Of a stretch of DNA of 64,000 nucleotides, positions 52,385-61,508 are shown piece by piece. The notes below the pieces were generated by a model, which saw nothing but the letters and a program-made list of their open reading frames with translations, did not search any database and was not told the DNA's origin. The translations under genes were made by a program, and so were the position numbers. The first letter of the stretch is position 1, and each line of letters starts with the position of its first letter. The DNA comes from Bartonella sp. HY328 (GTDB lineage Bacteria; Pseudomonadota; Alphaproteobacteria; Rhizobiales; Rhizobiaceae): positions 3,130,891 through 3,194,890 of the forward strand of contig NZ_CP104883.1 in assembly GCF_025449335.1 (NCBI RefSeq). The letters are read 5' to 3'.

Positions 52385-53869
52385 TTAAAGCTTGATGCAA
52401 ATATTGACAGGCTCACTATAAAAGCTAAGAGAATGCTGACCGCCCTCACGCCCAATGCCCGATAATTTGACCCCGCCAAAGGGCGTCCGTAAATCACGTA
52501 AAAACCATGTATTAACCCAGACAATACCAGCATCCATTTGTGGAGAAATGCGATGGGCACGGCGTAAATCATTGGTCCAGATCGCAGCGGCTAGGCCATA
52601 TTTTGTGTCATTGGCAAGCTCTACTGCTTGTTCTTCACTATCAAAGGGCATGATATTGCAAACCGGCCCAAAAACCTCTTCCTGCATTGTGCGTGAATGT
52701 TGGTCTAATCCTGTCCAAATCGTCGGTAATACATAAGAGCCATTATCACGCTCGTCACCAAAATGGGGAATGTCATTACCCGTGATAATTGTTGCACCTT
52801 CTTCAACCGCTAGTTTGAAATAGCTGACAACCTTATCACGATGTTCTTGTGAAATGAGCGGGCCAGTGGTGACATCTGCATCTTCAAGCCGACCCAGCAC
52901 TATCTGTTCGGCCTTTTCTTTCAAAGCAGCAACGAAACGATCAAAAATTGGTCGTTCAACATAAACGCGCTCGGTACAAAGGCAAACTTGTCCGCAATTA
53001 GCAAAGACCGAGCGCATAGTACCATTTACTGCTTCATCAAAATTACAATCGGCAAAAATTAATGAAGCATTTTTACCACCAAGCTCAAAAGAAACCGGGC
53101 GCACATGCGCCGCTGCAGCGCGCATGATGGCGCTACCCGTTGCTGATGCACCAGTAAAAGTTATGGCATTAATATCTTCATGACCGGTCAAAAAAGCACC
53201 AGCAGAATCTGGTCCAAAACCATGAACAAGATTGAAAACACCAGCTGGAACTCCAGCTTCTGCCATAACTTCAGCCAGCAAGGTTGCAGTCCAAGGTGTT
53301 TCTTCTGATGGTTTTGCTACAACGCAATTACCGCATGCAAGAGCTGGTGCTACTTTCCAAGTAAAAAGCAAAAGCGGCAAATTCCAAGGAGAAACAATTG
53401 CAACAACCCCTAATGGGCGGTTTACCGTATAGTTTAATGCACCCTTACCATCAGCTGTCGGGGTTTGAAAGCAATCACCACCTTGGACACTCACCAAATC
53501 TGCAAAAGCGCGAAAATTGGCAGCAGCGCGTGGAATATCAATGGTTTTTGCATGGCTGAGGTCTTTACCGGTATCTGCAATTTCAGCGGCAACAAATTCT
53601 TCAAAACGGTTTTCAATACCACAAGCAACCTTGCGCAATATGTCCGCGCGCTGCTGCGCACTCATTTTCCCCCAAGGGCCCTGCAAGGCGCGGCGCGCAG
53701 CACCAACAGCATCATCAATAAGAGCCTTATCAGCTTCCGCAACCTTGGCTGCAAGCTGCCCATTAGCAGGATTGATATCATCAAACCATTTGCCGCAGTC
53801 ACGCCATTGACCATTAATATAATTTCGCAATTGCGGTACTGATTGCCCCGCATTCAAAGAAATATTCAT
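52385..53869 (-). CDS. nbaE: 2-aminomuconate 6-semialdehyde dehydrogenase
   Basis: A 494-residue aldehyde dehydrogenase oxidising 2-aminomuconate semialdehyde with NAD+. Features are VAIVSPWNLPLLLFTWKVAP, the cofactor loop ITFTGASATGSAI, catalytic Glu in FELGGKNASLIF, catalytic Cys in FANCGQVCLCTERVYV and EEVFGPVCNIMPF. The 2-hydroxymuconate semialdehyde dehydrogenase subfamily is very close, so the amino substrate is assigned from operon context. It is first gene of the operon, whose promoter faces the divergent LysR gene. Confidence 0.93.
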   Translation of the reverse strand: MNISLNAGQSVPQLRNYINGQWRDCGKWFDDINPANGQLAAKVAEADKALIDDAVGAARRALQGPWGKMSAQQRADILRKVACGIENRFEEFVAAEIADTGKDLSHAKTIDIPRAAANFRAFADLVSVQGGDCFQTPTADGKGALNYTVNRPLGVVAIVSPWNLPLLLFTWKVAPALACGNCVVAKPSEETPWTATLLAEVMAEAGVPAGVFNLVHGFGPDSAGAFLTGHEDINAITFTGASATGSAIMRAAAAHVRPVSFELGGKNASLIFADCNFDEAVNGTMRSVFANCGQVCLCTERVYVERPIFDRFVAALKEKAEQIVLGRLEDADVTTGPLISQEHRDKVVSYFKLAVEEGATIITGNDIPHFGDERDNGSYVLPTIWTGLDQHSRTMQEEVFGPVCNIMPFDSEEQAVELANDTKYGLAAAIWTNDLRRAHRISPQMDAGIVWVNTWFLRDLRTPFGGVKLSGIGREGGQHSLSFYSEPVNICIKL

Positions 53870-54102
53870 TTTTTAAAAAGCCTCCCAGCTTGCCATTTTG
53901 CTCATCCGCTTCCTCGGCAGATCATAGCCAATAAAGCCCTTTTTCTCGTTAGACTTGTTCGTTTATTTCAAAGAATAGGACATTTATTTTCATGAGCATC
54001 TTGTCTGTAAAGCTATGGTGACCTTTTTTTCTTTACAAAAAAAGGGAATTATGATGCTATCTGATATAACTTTTTTTCATATCAAGATTAAATTGGTTCC
54101 AA
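53870..54102. promoter_or_regulatory. Divergent promoter region of nba operon and LysR gene
   Basis: The 233-bp region between the operon and its divergent LysR gene is the expected LysR-binding control region. The imperfect inverted repeat TATTTCAAAGAATA (53964-53977) has LysR-box-like size, but no box can be assigned with confidence. Confidence 0.4.
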
Positions 54103-55032
54103 ATGGCTATACATGCAGATCGCTTAACCATAAGGCAATTGAAGCTCATTCTTGCTATTTATCGCGAGGGCAATTTGGTGCGTGCCGCCCAAAGTGTTCA
54201 CATGACGCAATCGGCGGTTACCAAAGCCCTGCGTGAAGCAGAAGCCCTTTGCGGCGTTTCCTTGTTTAACCGCACCAATCGCGGTGTCACACCGACACTT
54301 TATGGCGAGGCTATCGTCCATCATGGACGACGTATCCTTTCTGAGCTTGAAGCTGCAAGTGCCGAGTTAGACGATTTAAAGCACGGCAATGGCGGGCGAA
54401 TTGCTATTGGTACTCTATTGGCAGCAGCAGCGGATATTTTGCCAACGACAATCGCGCTTTTGCGGCAAAGAAGACCCAATATTCGCGTAAAAGTTCTAGA
54501 GGGCACCAATAACCAGCTTATGCCAGCATTAAGGGCGGGAGAACTGGATATGGTTATTGGCCGACTACCAGAATTTCGCTCACGTCATGGCATGCGCCAA
54601 GAATATTTAATGGATGATAGCGCACGCATCATTGTGCGAAAAGGCCACCCACTGACCCAATATGGCGCCTTGCAACTTGCCAACTTATTGAAATGGCCAT
54701 GGATCTTGCCGGGAATTGAAACTACTTTACGCCGCCAAATTGATGATATTTTTAGAGATGAAGGCTATGAACCACCGACAAATGTCGTCGAATCAGTTTC
54801 TTTGTTAACCAACCGCTATTTATTAACCAGCGGTGATTATATCGGTATATGGCCAGATCAAGTTGCCAAGCTAGAAAAGCAAAACGGCCTTATCGACATT
54901 TTGCCGCTTGACCTTGCCCACCTTAACCGGCCAATAGGTATCACCACCTTGATAGATGGCCGTGAAACCCCAGCCTCACAAATGTTTTTAAAAATTTTAC
55001 GTGAAGAAGTTATAAAATATCAAAACACCTAA
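54103..55032 (+). CDS. LysR-family transcriptional regulator (divergent from nba operon)
   Basis: A 309-residue LTTR. The N-terminal winged HTH covers residues about 8-66 (LTIRQLKLILAIYREGNLVR, then AAQSVHMTQSAVTKALREAE and LFNRTNRGVTPT), followed by a periplasmic-binding-like effector domain (about 95-305). The start ATG 54103 fits the usual short N-terminal tail. It has a GbpR/PcaQ-like look (LF-RTNRG, AAAADILPTTIALL). Divergent position suggests it controls the 3-hydroxyanthranilate operon, with a pathway intermediate as effector; this is inference. Confidence 0.85.
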   Translation: MAIHADRLTIRQLKLILAIYREGNLVRAAQSVHMTQSAVTKALREAEALCGVSLFNRTNRGVTPTLYGEAIVHHGRRILSELEAASAELDDLKHGNGGRIAIGTLLAAAADILPTTIALLRQRRPNIRVKVLEGTNNQLMPALRAGELDMVIGRLPEFRSRHGMRQEYLMDDSARIIVRKGHPLTQYGALQLANLLKWPWILPGIETTLRRQIDDIFRDEGYEPPTNVVESVSLLTNRYLLTSGDYIGIWPDQVAKLEKQNGLIDILPLDLAHLNRPIGITTLIDGRETPASQMFLKILREEVIKYQNT

Positions 55033-55099
55033 GATGCCTGTAATTTACCGATAAGCGGCAACATATTTACAAACTAAGATTGATAAAAAACAATAATCA

Positions 55100-56032
55100 T
55101 TATTCCCAACCGACAATATCGGGATAGGATTGCCCTTGTTCTAACTCCCGAACAATGCGGCTTAAAACATTTTGAAAGGCTTGCAAAGCTGGACTTGGTG
55201 TCTTTCTTATATTACGGATAAGAGAAATATCGCGCGTTATAATCGGATTAACGAGTGGTTTAACCTTAACCAGATTGTCATCAATTACTGCTCGCGCATA
55301 GCCTGGTAAAACCGCACTGCCGATATTAGCAGTGACAAAGGCCAGCACTGTCCCTATTTGCTTAAACTCAAAATGCGGCGTGAAGGGAATGTGATTAGTG
55401 GCAAACCCAACTTCTATTTTTTGACGGATTGTGCTTTCACGAACCAGCGTTATTATTTTTTCGTGCCCAAGCATATCCCAGCTTACAATATCATGGATTG
55501 CCAGCGGATTATCAATGTGATGAAAAACCATTAACTTATCACTGGTTAAGGCAATTTTGCTGCAATCATTATCAATGGCGGGAAATGTGCCAACTGCGCA
55601 ATCGATTTGATTTTCGCGCAGCTTTTCAATAATCACCTCGGTGCTTTCCTCATGTAGGATTAATTCAATATCAGGATAGATTGCTTCAAAAGCACTAAAG
55701 ACTTTTGGCATAATTATGGCTGCAAGCATGGGTACAGCGGCTATACGTAAGCGGCCACGCCTTTTGGCTGCTAAATCCGATAATCTTGCTACAGCAAGGT
55801 CGATATCATCATGAATTTTTCGTGCAGAAATAAAAAATTCGCGGCCAGCCTCGGTTAATTCAACTCGCCTTGTGGTGCGGTCAAAGAGTTTTAATCCCAA
55901 ACTTTCTTCAAGCTCGCGAATAGCTTGGGAAAGTGCCGACTGGGCCATGGATAGCGCTTGTGCTGCACGAGAAAAATTACCATTGCCAGCAACGGCGATG
56001 AAACACTCAATCTGGCGTAATGTCAGCTTCAT
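55100..56032 (-). CDS. LysR-family transcriptional regulator (divergent from liv operon)
   Basis: A 310-residue LTTR with HTH at residues about 1-58 (KLTLRQIECFIAVAGNGNFS, AAQALSMAQSALSQAIRELE, LFDRTTRRVELT) and an effector domain with RGRLRIAAVPMLAAIIMPKV. ATG 56032 is the usual family start; an in-frame TTG upstream at 56053 is less likely. It converges with the first LysR gene and diverges from the ABC transporter gene, which it probably regulates. The two regulators are clearly different subfamilies rather than a recent duplication. Confidence 0.83.
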   Translation of the reverse strand: MKLTLRQIECFIAVAGNGNFSRAAQALSMAQSALSQAIRELEESLGLKLFDRTTRRVELTEAGREFFISARKIHDDIDLAVARLSDLAAKRRGRLRIAAVPMLAAIIMPKVFSAFEAIYPDIELILHEESTEVIIEKLRENQIDCAVGTFPAIDNDCSKIALTSDKLMVFHHIDNPLAIHDIVSWDMLGHEKIITLVRESTIRQKIEVGFATNHIPFTPHFEFKQIGTVLAFVTANIGSAVLPGYARAVIDDNLVKVKPLVNPIITRDISLIRNIRKTPSPALQAFQNVLSRIVRELEQGQSYPDIVGWE

Positions 56033-56369
56033 AAGCGCACCCGTTTTTTTCAACTTGCTATTTATAATAAATACCGAATAATTTATATTATTTTTATGTA
56101 TTGTCTATATAATATATTTTGCGCCATGATGGAAAAATGGGGAAGGCTTTAGTTTGGCAAAAGCTGATAAGACACATAAATTATAAAACATAAAAAAATC
56201 TATCAGTTTGATGCATTAAAAGAGCAATAAGAGATCGGGTTGCCAAATTCTTATCAATAAACGAGAGCCAACCAAAATATTACATGAAGGGATAAAGATT
56301 TAAGCAAACTGCCACAAAAAAATTATTAATTGCAGTTTGGTTTAATTTTAAAACGGGATGGAGGACCCT
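56033..56369. promoter_or_regulatory. Divergent control region of LysR gene and liv operon
   Basis: About 340 bp, AT-rich. AATAA-TTTATA-TTATT at 56077-56092 is an interrupted palindrome that could serve as a LysR recognition site. The rest has no recognisable element. Confidence 0.4.
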
Positions 56370-57551
56370 ATGAAATTAATATCCTTAAAACGTATTTTCT
56401 TAACAGCATCCTTTATTGCAGGCATTGCAACATCACCATTGGCCGCGCAAGAGCCAGTAAAAATCGGTATGATAACCACTTTAAGTGGACCAGCTGGCTA
56501 TCTCGGGCAAGATCTTCGCGATGGATTTCAACTTGCCATCGACATGGAGGGCGGCAAGCTTGGCGGTATTCCTGTCCAGTTGATTGTCGAAGATGACAGC
56601 CAAAAACCTACCAATGGCAGACAAATTGCCGAGCGGATGATGCATGAAGAAAATGTCCATATTTTTACGGGCATTGTCTTTTCCAATATAGCCGGTGCCA
56701 CCGTGCCGGACATTGTTGATAATGGCAATTTTTTCATTAGTGCCAATGCCGCACCTTCCAATTTTGCTGGCAAAGAATGTCATGAAAATTATTTCGTTGT
56801 AAATTGGCAAAATGACTCCCTTCACGAAGGTGGCGGTGAGCTTGCCAACCAGCTTGGCTATAAGCGTGTATTTTTGCTTGCCTCTAACTACCAATCTGGC
56901 AAAGACGGTATTGCAGGCTTCAAGCGCTTTTTTAAGGGTGAAATTGTTGGTGAAACCTATACACGTTTAGACCAAACTGATTTTTCTGCTGAAATTGCGC
57001 AAATTCGGAATACTAAACCTGATGTCGTCTATCAAATTCATTCCGGTGGGCTTGGCATTACATTTTTACGCCAATATCAGCAGGCTGGCCTACTTGATAC
57101 AATCCCGATGCTCGTTAGTGAACCATCACTTGATACAGTTACCCTTAAAGCGGTTGGTGATGCTGCTATAGGGCTTAAAATGGCACTTCATTGGAATAGT
57201 GACTTTGATAATCCAGCCAATAAAGCCTTTGTCGAGGCTTGGAATAAGAAATATAAAAGACCATCAACCTTTTATGCCGATCAAGGCTATGAAACCGCCC
57301 TTGTTATAGCTGCCGCCTTAAAAGACACTAAAGGCAATATTAAAGATGAAGATGCCTTTCGCGAAGCTTTGCGCAATGTCAAAATCAACTCTACCCGCGG
57401 TGAATTTCATTTTGACAAAAATCAGCATCCCATACAAAATTGGTATGCCGCAGAAGTTGTCAAGGGGGTAGATGGCCAACCACAAATAAAAACAGGTGCC
57501 ATTATTTTTTCTAACAAAGGCGATTCCTACGCATCGCAATGTAAATTGTAA
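56370..57551 (+). CDS. livK: Branched-chain amino acid-type ABC transporter, substrate-binding protein
   Basis: A 393-residue type I periplasmic binding protein. Signal peptide residues 1 to about 27 (RIFLTASFIAGIATSPLAAQ). The mature start VKIGMITTLSGPAGYLGQDL, GGKLGGIPVQLIVEDDSQKP and the C-terminal YASQCKL are typical of the LivK/UrtA-like group found with aromatic-catabolism loci. GGAGG lies 9 nt before ATG 56370. Ligand is probably an aromatic or amino-acid-like compound linked to the adjacent catabolic operon (inference). A stem-loop follows before the permease genes, as often seen where the binding protein is made in excess. Confidence 0.85.
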   Translation: MKLISLKRIFLTASFIAGIATSPLAAQEPVKIGMITTLSGPAGYLGQDLRDGFQLAIDMEGGKLGGIPVQLIVEDDSQKPTNGRQIAERMMHEENVHIFTGIVFSNIAGATVPDIVDNGNFFISANAAPSNFAGKECHENYFVVNWQNDSLHEGGGELANQLGYKRVFLLASNYQSGKDGIAGFKRFFKGEIVGETYTRLDQTDFSAEIAQIRNTKPDVVYQIHSGGLGITFLRQYQQAGLLDTIPMLVSEPSLDTVTLKAVGDAAIGLKMALHWNSDFDNPANKAFVEAWNKKYKRPSTFYADQGYETALVIAAALKDTKGNIKDEDAFREALRNVKINSTRGEFHFDKNQHPIQNWYAAEVVKGVDGQPQIKTGAIIFSNKGDSYASQCKL

Positions 57552-57623
57552 AGCGTGAAATATAAGGCGCAAAGCATTAAGTGCAAAGTGTAAAGCCTTA
57601 TAAAAATGGCGATAGCTTGCACC

Positions 57624-57660
57624 AATAGCGGCTCAATCAGATTATAATAAGCCGCTATTT
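57624..57660 (+). terminator. Attenuating stem-loop between livK and livH
   Basis: AATAGCGGCT (57624-57633) pairs perfectly with AGCCGCTATT (57650-57659), then T and AT-rich sequence. Such hairpins after binding-protein genes commonly reduce downstream transcription or stabilise the upstream mRNA. Confidence 0.65.
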
Positions 57661-57746
57661 TAAAAATAAATCACAAAAACAAGACCATCATTAAAAACCA
57701 AGACTATCGGGACATAGCATTGGTTTTTGAAACAAGAATTGGCTTT

Positions 57747-57778
57747 ATAAATGGGAGGCAAGATAAATGGGAGGTAAG
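57747..57778 (+). repeat. Tandem 16-bp duplication carrying the livH ribosome site
   Basis: ATAAATGGGAGGCAAG (57747-57762) is repeated as ATAAATGGGAGGTAAG (57763-57778). Both copies hold a GGGAGG ribosome site; the second is positioned for ATG 57780. The first also contains an ATG just ahead of its GGGAGG. Confidence 0.75.
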
Positions 57779-57779
57779 A

Positions 57780-58694
57780 ATGCTTTTGCTTTTTGAACAG
57801 CTCTTAAACGGCTTTCAATATGGAATAACGCTTTTTCTATTAGCTGCAGGGCTAACACTGATATTTGGTGTTATGGGGGTTATCAATCTTGCCCATGGCT
57901 CCATTTTCATGATTGGTGCTTATGCAGGAACTTGGACTTCCCTTACAACAGGATCATTCTTAATTGGAATAGTGGCCGCTCTTATTTGTGCGGCTATAGC
58001 AGGCGCACTCATAGAGTTTTGCGTTATTCGCCAATTATATAAGCGTAACCATCTCGATCAGGTTCTTGCAACCTTTGCCCTTATTCTCATCGCCAATCAG
58101 GGCATAACGCTCATTTTTGGCCGCCAACCGCTTAACGGCTTTATGCCTGAAATGCTTAATGGGACAATCGCCCTTTTACCCGGTTTCCATTATCCACTTT
58201 ATCGCTTTATCGTCATATTAAGTGGCATTGCTGTGGTTATCGGACTTTATCTCCTTATGACCTATACACGCATCGGCATGCTCATTCGCGCTGGCTCCAC
58301 AAACCGTAATATGGTCCGCGCCTTGGGCATTAATGTCAATATGCTTTATACTTTTGCCTTTGCTTTAGGCGCGCTACTAGCTGGTTTTGCTGGTTTTATT
58401 ACCAGTCCGCTTGGCTCCGTTCAAGTTGGCATGGGCGAGCAAATCCTAATCACCACTTTTGTTGTTGTGGTGGTAGGTGGTCTTGGTTCGATCAAAGGCG
58501 CTTTTGTTGCAGCTATTATTGTTGGCTTGTTTGACACTTTATTACGATCCTATTTACCCGATTTTTTAAGGTTAATGATGGAGGGGCCAGACGCTGATGC
58601 ATTAAGTTCGGGCCTATCATCCATGGGCATTTATATATTGATGGCTATTGTGCTTTTGCTTCGCCCTGCTGGGATACTTGGCAGCAAATCGTAA
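57780..58694 (+). CDS. livH: Branched-chain amino acid-type ABC transporter permease LivH
   Basis: A 304-residue LivH-type permease with about eight helices. Family segments are LLNGFQYGITLFLLAAGLTL, GVINLAHGSIFMIGAY, the NRNMVRALGINVNMLYTFAFA EAA-like loop and LLAGFAGFITSPLGSV. The ribosome site GGGAGGTAAGA precedes ATG 57780; in-frame upstream starts (57720) lack family similarity. Works with LivM, LivG and LivF encoded downstream. Confidence 0.9.
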   Translation: MLLLFEQLLNGFQYGITLFLLAAGLTLIFGVMGVINLAHGSIFMIGAYAGTWTSLTTGSFLIGIVAALICAAIAGALIEFCVIRQLYKRNHLDQVLATFALILIANQGITLIFGRQPLNGFMPEMLNGTIALLPGFHYPLYRFIVILSGIAVVIGLYLLMTYTRIGMLIRAGSTNRNMVRALGINVNMLYTFAFALGALLAGFAGFITSPLGSVQVGMGEQILITTFVVVVVGGLGSIKGAFVAAIIVGLFDTLLRSYLPDFLRLMMEGPDADALSSGLSSMGIYILMAIVLLLRPAGILGSKS

Positions 58695-58784
58695 AATAGT
58701 TGGCAATTGCCACCAAGTCTTAAGCGTGCAGCAACCATGCCACAAAAAGCAGTCGAATAGATTTAAGTCAGGAACGCAATACCA

Positions 58785-59837
58785 ATGGGCAATCATTCAA
58801 CGCATAGCACAGAATTTGAAAACTCAGCAATAAAGACATCGAAAGCGGCTTATCTTCAAGATATTGGCAGCTATGCACTCTTTATCATTATCATGGTCAC
58901 TCTGCCCTTTATTGCTGATATGATGGGCTTTTCAGGAACAACCGCTTTACTTACCCGCATATTAATTTATGGAATGGCGGCCCTTAGCCTTAATTTTATT
59001 TTGGGCTTTGGTGGAATGGTAAGTTTTGGACATGCTGCTTTTTTTGGTATTGGTGGCTATGTGGTTGCAATATTATATTACCATTATTCCAATGATAGCT
59101 ATTTTTTAGGGTTTATTCCAGGTAGTAACCAATTTTTGGTGACCGTGCCTTTTGCCATGCTTGTTAGCGGATTTGCCGCCTTTATTATTGGTGCTTTGTC
59201 GTGCCGCACCAATGGCGTGACTTTTATCATGATAACGCTTGCCTTTGCGCAAATGTTTTATTTCCTTTTTGTATCTCTATCGGTTTATGGTGGTGATGAT
59301 GGCCTAATGATCCGCCGAGCCAATGAGCTATTTGGCTTAAATCTAAAAGACCGGAATGTCTTTTATTTTGTTTGCTTAACCCTATCAGTTCTGTTCTTTT
59401 TTGTTATGCAGCGGATTATCCAATCACAATTTGGCTCTGTTCTTATTGGACTACGCCAATCAGAAAGACGCATGACTGCCCTTGGACTACCCGTTTATCG
59501 TTATAAATTGGTGGCCTTCATCATTGCCGGCATGGGTGCGGGACTTGCAGGAGCTTTGATGGCAAACTTCCTGCGCTTTGCAAGCCCTGACATGCTGCAT
59601 TGGACCAAATCCGGTGAACTAATGGTAATGGTCATTCTTGGCGGCGTTGCGACATTGCGCGGGCCATATCTTGGGGCTGCATTATTTATTGCGCTTGAAA
59701 CCATTCTAACCACACAAACGGAATATTGGCAGCTTTTCTTAGGCTTCATTTTGCTGTTTGTCGTATTGTTCTTCAATGGCGGCATAGCATCAATTGCCAA
59801 ATATCTTAAGAGCTATTTAGCGGGGAAAAAATCATGA
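58785..59837 (+). CDS. livM: Branched-chain amino acid-type ABC transporter permease LivM
   Basis: A 350-residue LivM-type permease with about nine helices. Features are LIYGMAALSLNFILGFGGMV, SFGHAAFFGIGGYVVAILYY, the RQSERRMTALGLPVYRYKL coupling loop and MVMVILGGVATLRGPYLGAA. Located 90 bp after livH; its TGA overlaps the livG ATG (ATGA). The N-terminal 30 residues are polar and possibly cytoplasmic, which is usual for LivM. Confidence 0.9.
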   Translation: MGNHSTHSTEFENSAIKTSKAAYLQDIGSYALFIIIMVTLPFIADMMGFSGTTALLTRILIYGMAALSLNFILGFGGMVSFGHAAFFGIGGYVVAILYYHYSNDSYFLGFIPGSNQFLVTVPFAMLVSGFAAFIIGALSCRTNGVTFIMITLAFAQMFYFLFVSLSVYGGDDGLMIRRANELFGLNLKDRNVFYFVCLTLSVLFFFVMQRIIQSQFGSVLIGLRQSERRMTALGLPVYRYKLVAFIIAGMGAGLAGALMANFLRFASPDMLHWTKSGELMVMVILGGVATLRGPYLGAALFIALETILTTQTEYWQLFLGFILLFVVLFFNGGIASIAKYLKSYLAGKKS

Positions 59838-60589
59838 AAACCATGTTGCGCGTTGATAATCTTAATAAGAAATTTGGCGGTTTGATTGCAACCAATAATG
59901 TAAGCCTAACGGTCGATCATCAAGAAATACATGCTTTTATTGGCCCCAATGGTGCAGGAAAATCAACTCTCATTGCCCAACTTATGGGGGAGCTTACGCC
60001 TGATAGCGGAACAATTACCTTGGGTGACAAAGATATCAGCCAAACAAAATCGAATGAACGAGTAAAACTGGGCCTTGCCCGCACATTTCAAGTAACTTGC
60101 TTGCTGCCTGATTTTACAAGCCTTGATAATGTTGCCCTTGCCATTTTAGTTCACCGTGGCCATAGTTTCCATTTTTGGCGGAACATGCATTTTGACCAAC
60201 AATTGCGCCAAGAAGCCTTAACTTACTTAAGCAAAATCCACTTGCAAAAAAAGGCCGATATTCTTGTTGCCAATCTCTCCCATGGCGAACAAAAACAACT
60301 CGAACTTGCTATTGCTCTTGCAAGCAAACCAAGCGTTTTACTGCTTGACGAGCCGATGGCCGGCCTTGGCGCTGCCGAAAGCCAAGAAATGGTGAAACTG
60401 CTTTTGGAGATTAAAAAGCATGTAGGCATTTTATTAATCGAACATGATATGGATGCAGTTTTTCAACTTGCTGATCGCATTTCAGTATTGGTTTATGGGC
60501 AAATTATTGCGACAGGCAGCATTGATGACATTCGCAATAACCCTTTAGTAAAGACAGCCTATCTTGGTGAAGGAGATGAGCCATGCTAA
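59834..60589 (+). CDS. livG: Branched-chain amino acid-type ABC transporter ATPase LivG
   Basis: A 251-residue ATPase with Walker A GPNGAGKST, Q-loop RTFQVTCLLPDFT, signature NLSHGEQKQLELAIAL (the LivG-type LSHGxQ variant), Walker B VLLLDEPMAGLGAAE and switch HDMD. Overlaps livM and livF, supporting a single operon. It pairs with LivF to power import through LivHM. Confidence 0.92.
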   Translation: MKTMLRVDNLNKKFGGLIATNNVSLTVDHQEIHAFIGPNGAGKSTLIAQLMGELTPDSGTITLGDKDISQTKSNERVKLGLARTFQVTCLLPDFTSLDNVALAILVHRGHSFHFWRNMHFDQQLRQEALTYLSKIHLQKKADILVANLSHGEQKQLELAIALASKPSVLLLDEPMAGLGAAESQEMVKLLLEIKKHVGILLIEHDMDAVFQLADRISVLVYGQIIATGSIDDIRNNPLVKTAYLGEGDEPC

Positions 60590-61284
60590 CGATAAGTCAT
60601 CTTGAAGCTGCCTATGGCGCTAGCAAAGTTTTATTTGATGTTAATTTATCCATAAAACAGGGTGAAATTATTACGCTTTTAGGCCGTAATGGCATGGGTA
60701 AAACCACAACAGTTAAAACATTAATGGGGCTGTTGGATCCTAAAGGCGGTAATATCGAATTTAACAAACGCGATATTACCGGCGCATTACCTGAACACAT
60801 TGCCCGTTTGGGGCTTGGCTTGGTTCCAGAAGGGCGCGAGACTTTTTCAACTCTTACCGTTTATGAAAATCTTGTCGCAACCGCCGCTAACCGTAAGAAA
60901 AAATCATCCCCTTGGACATTGGCGCGCATTTACAAGCTGTTTCCAAGGTTAGAAGAAAGAGCAAAACAACTTGCAGGCACCTTATCGGGCGGCGAGCAGC
61001 AAATGCTTGTCATAAGCCGTGCCTTAATGACAAATCCCGACCTTTTAATCCTTGATGAAGCAACCGAAGGGCTAGCACCGGTAATTCGCGCTGAAATATG
61101 GAATTGCATTGATATTTTAAAGCAAGAAGGCCTCTCAATCATCATCATTGATAAAAATATCGGCGCATTAAAGCGCTTGGCCAATCGTCACTTTATTCTT
61201 GAACGTGGCAAGACTGTCTGGTCGGGCACAACGCAAGATTTACAAGCTGATGAAGAACGCTTACTGCAAATTATCGGCATATGA
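60583..61284 (+). CDS. livF: Branched-chain amino acid-type ABC transporter ATPase LivF
   Basis: A 233-residue ATPase with Walker A GRNGMGKTT, LGLVPEGRETFSTLTVYENL (LivF-characteristic), signature LSGGEQQMLVISRAL and Walker B LLILDEATEGLAP. The usual switch His is Asp here (IIIIDKNI), where LivF proteins generally have ...EQN or DKN variants. It overlaps livG by 7 bp and is last of the operon; no strong terminator follows before the tRNA gene. Confidence 0.92.
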   Translation: MLTISHLEAAYGASKVLFDVNLSIKQGEIITLLGRNGMGKTTTVKTLMGLLDPKGGNIEFNKRDITGALPEHIARLGLGLVPEGRETFSTLTVYENLVATAANRKKKSSPWTLARIYKLFPRLEERAKQLAGTLSGGEQQMLVISRALMTNPDLLILDEATEGLAPVIRAEIWNCIDILKQEGLSIIIIDKNIGALKRLANRHFILERGKTVWSGTTQDLQADEERLLQIIGI

Positions 61285-61418
61285 TTGCATATTTTGTAAT
61301 TTTAGTATTTCGCGTAAAGCATGTAGCAACAGCCCTATTTTGTAAAAAACACGCAATTTTGCTGTTGCTTGCAGGCTATAAATCAAGTTTAAAATTACAA
61401 AGATTTAAATTAGTGATC

Positions 61419-61508
61419 TGGCGGAGAGGGAGGGATTTGAACCCCCGATAGAGTTGCCCCTATGCCGCATTTCGAGTGCGGTGCTTTCAACCACTCAGCC
61501 ACCTCTCC
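61419..61508 (-). tRNA. tRNA-Ser (anticodon CGA)
   Basis: The minus-strand sequence folds as a class II tRNA. Acceptor GGAGAGG pairs with CCTCTCC, discriminator G, CCA encoded (61419-61421). The D-arm GGCTGAGTGGTTGAAAGC, anticodon stem CCGCA with loop CTCGAAA (anticodon CGA, reads UCG), a long variable arm and T-loop GGTTCAAATCC are all visible. Its 3' end faces the liv operon. Confidence 0.95.

Noticed and set aside
60583..61284. LivF as defective ATPase because the usual switch His is absent
   Set aside because: Walker A, signature and Walker B are intact, and LivF proteins commonly deviate at this position.
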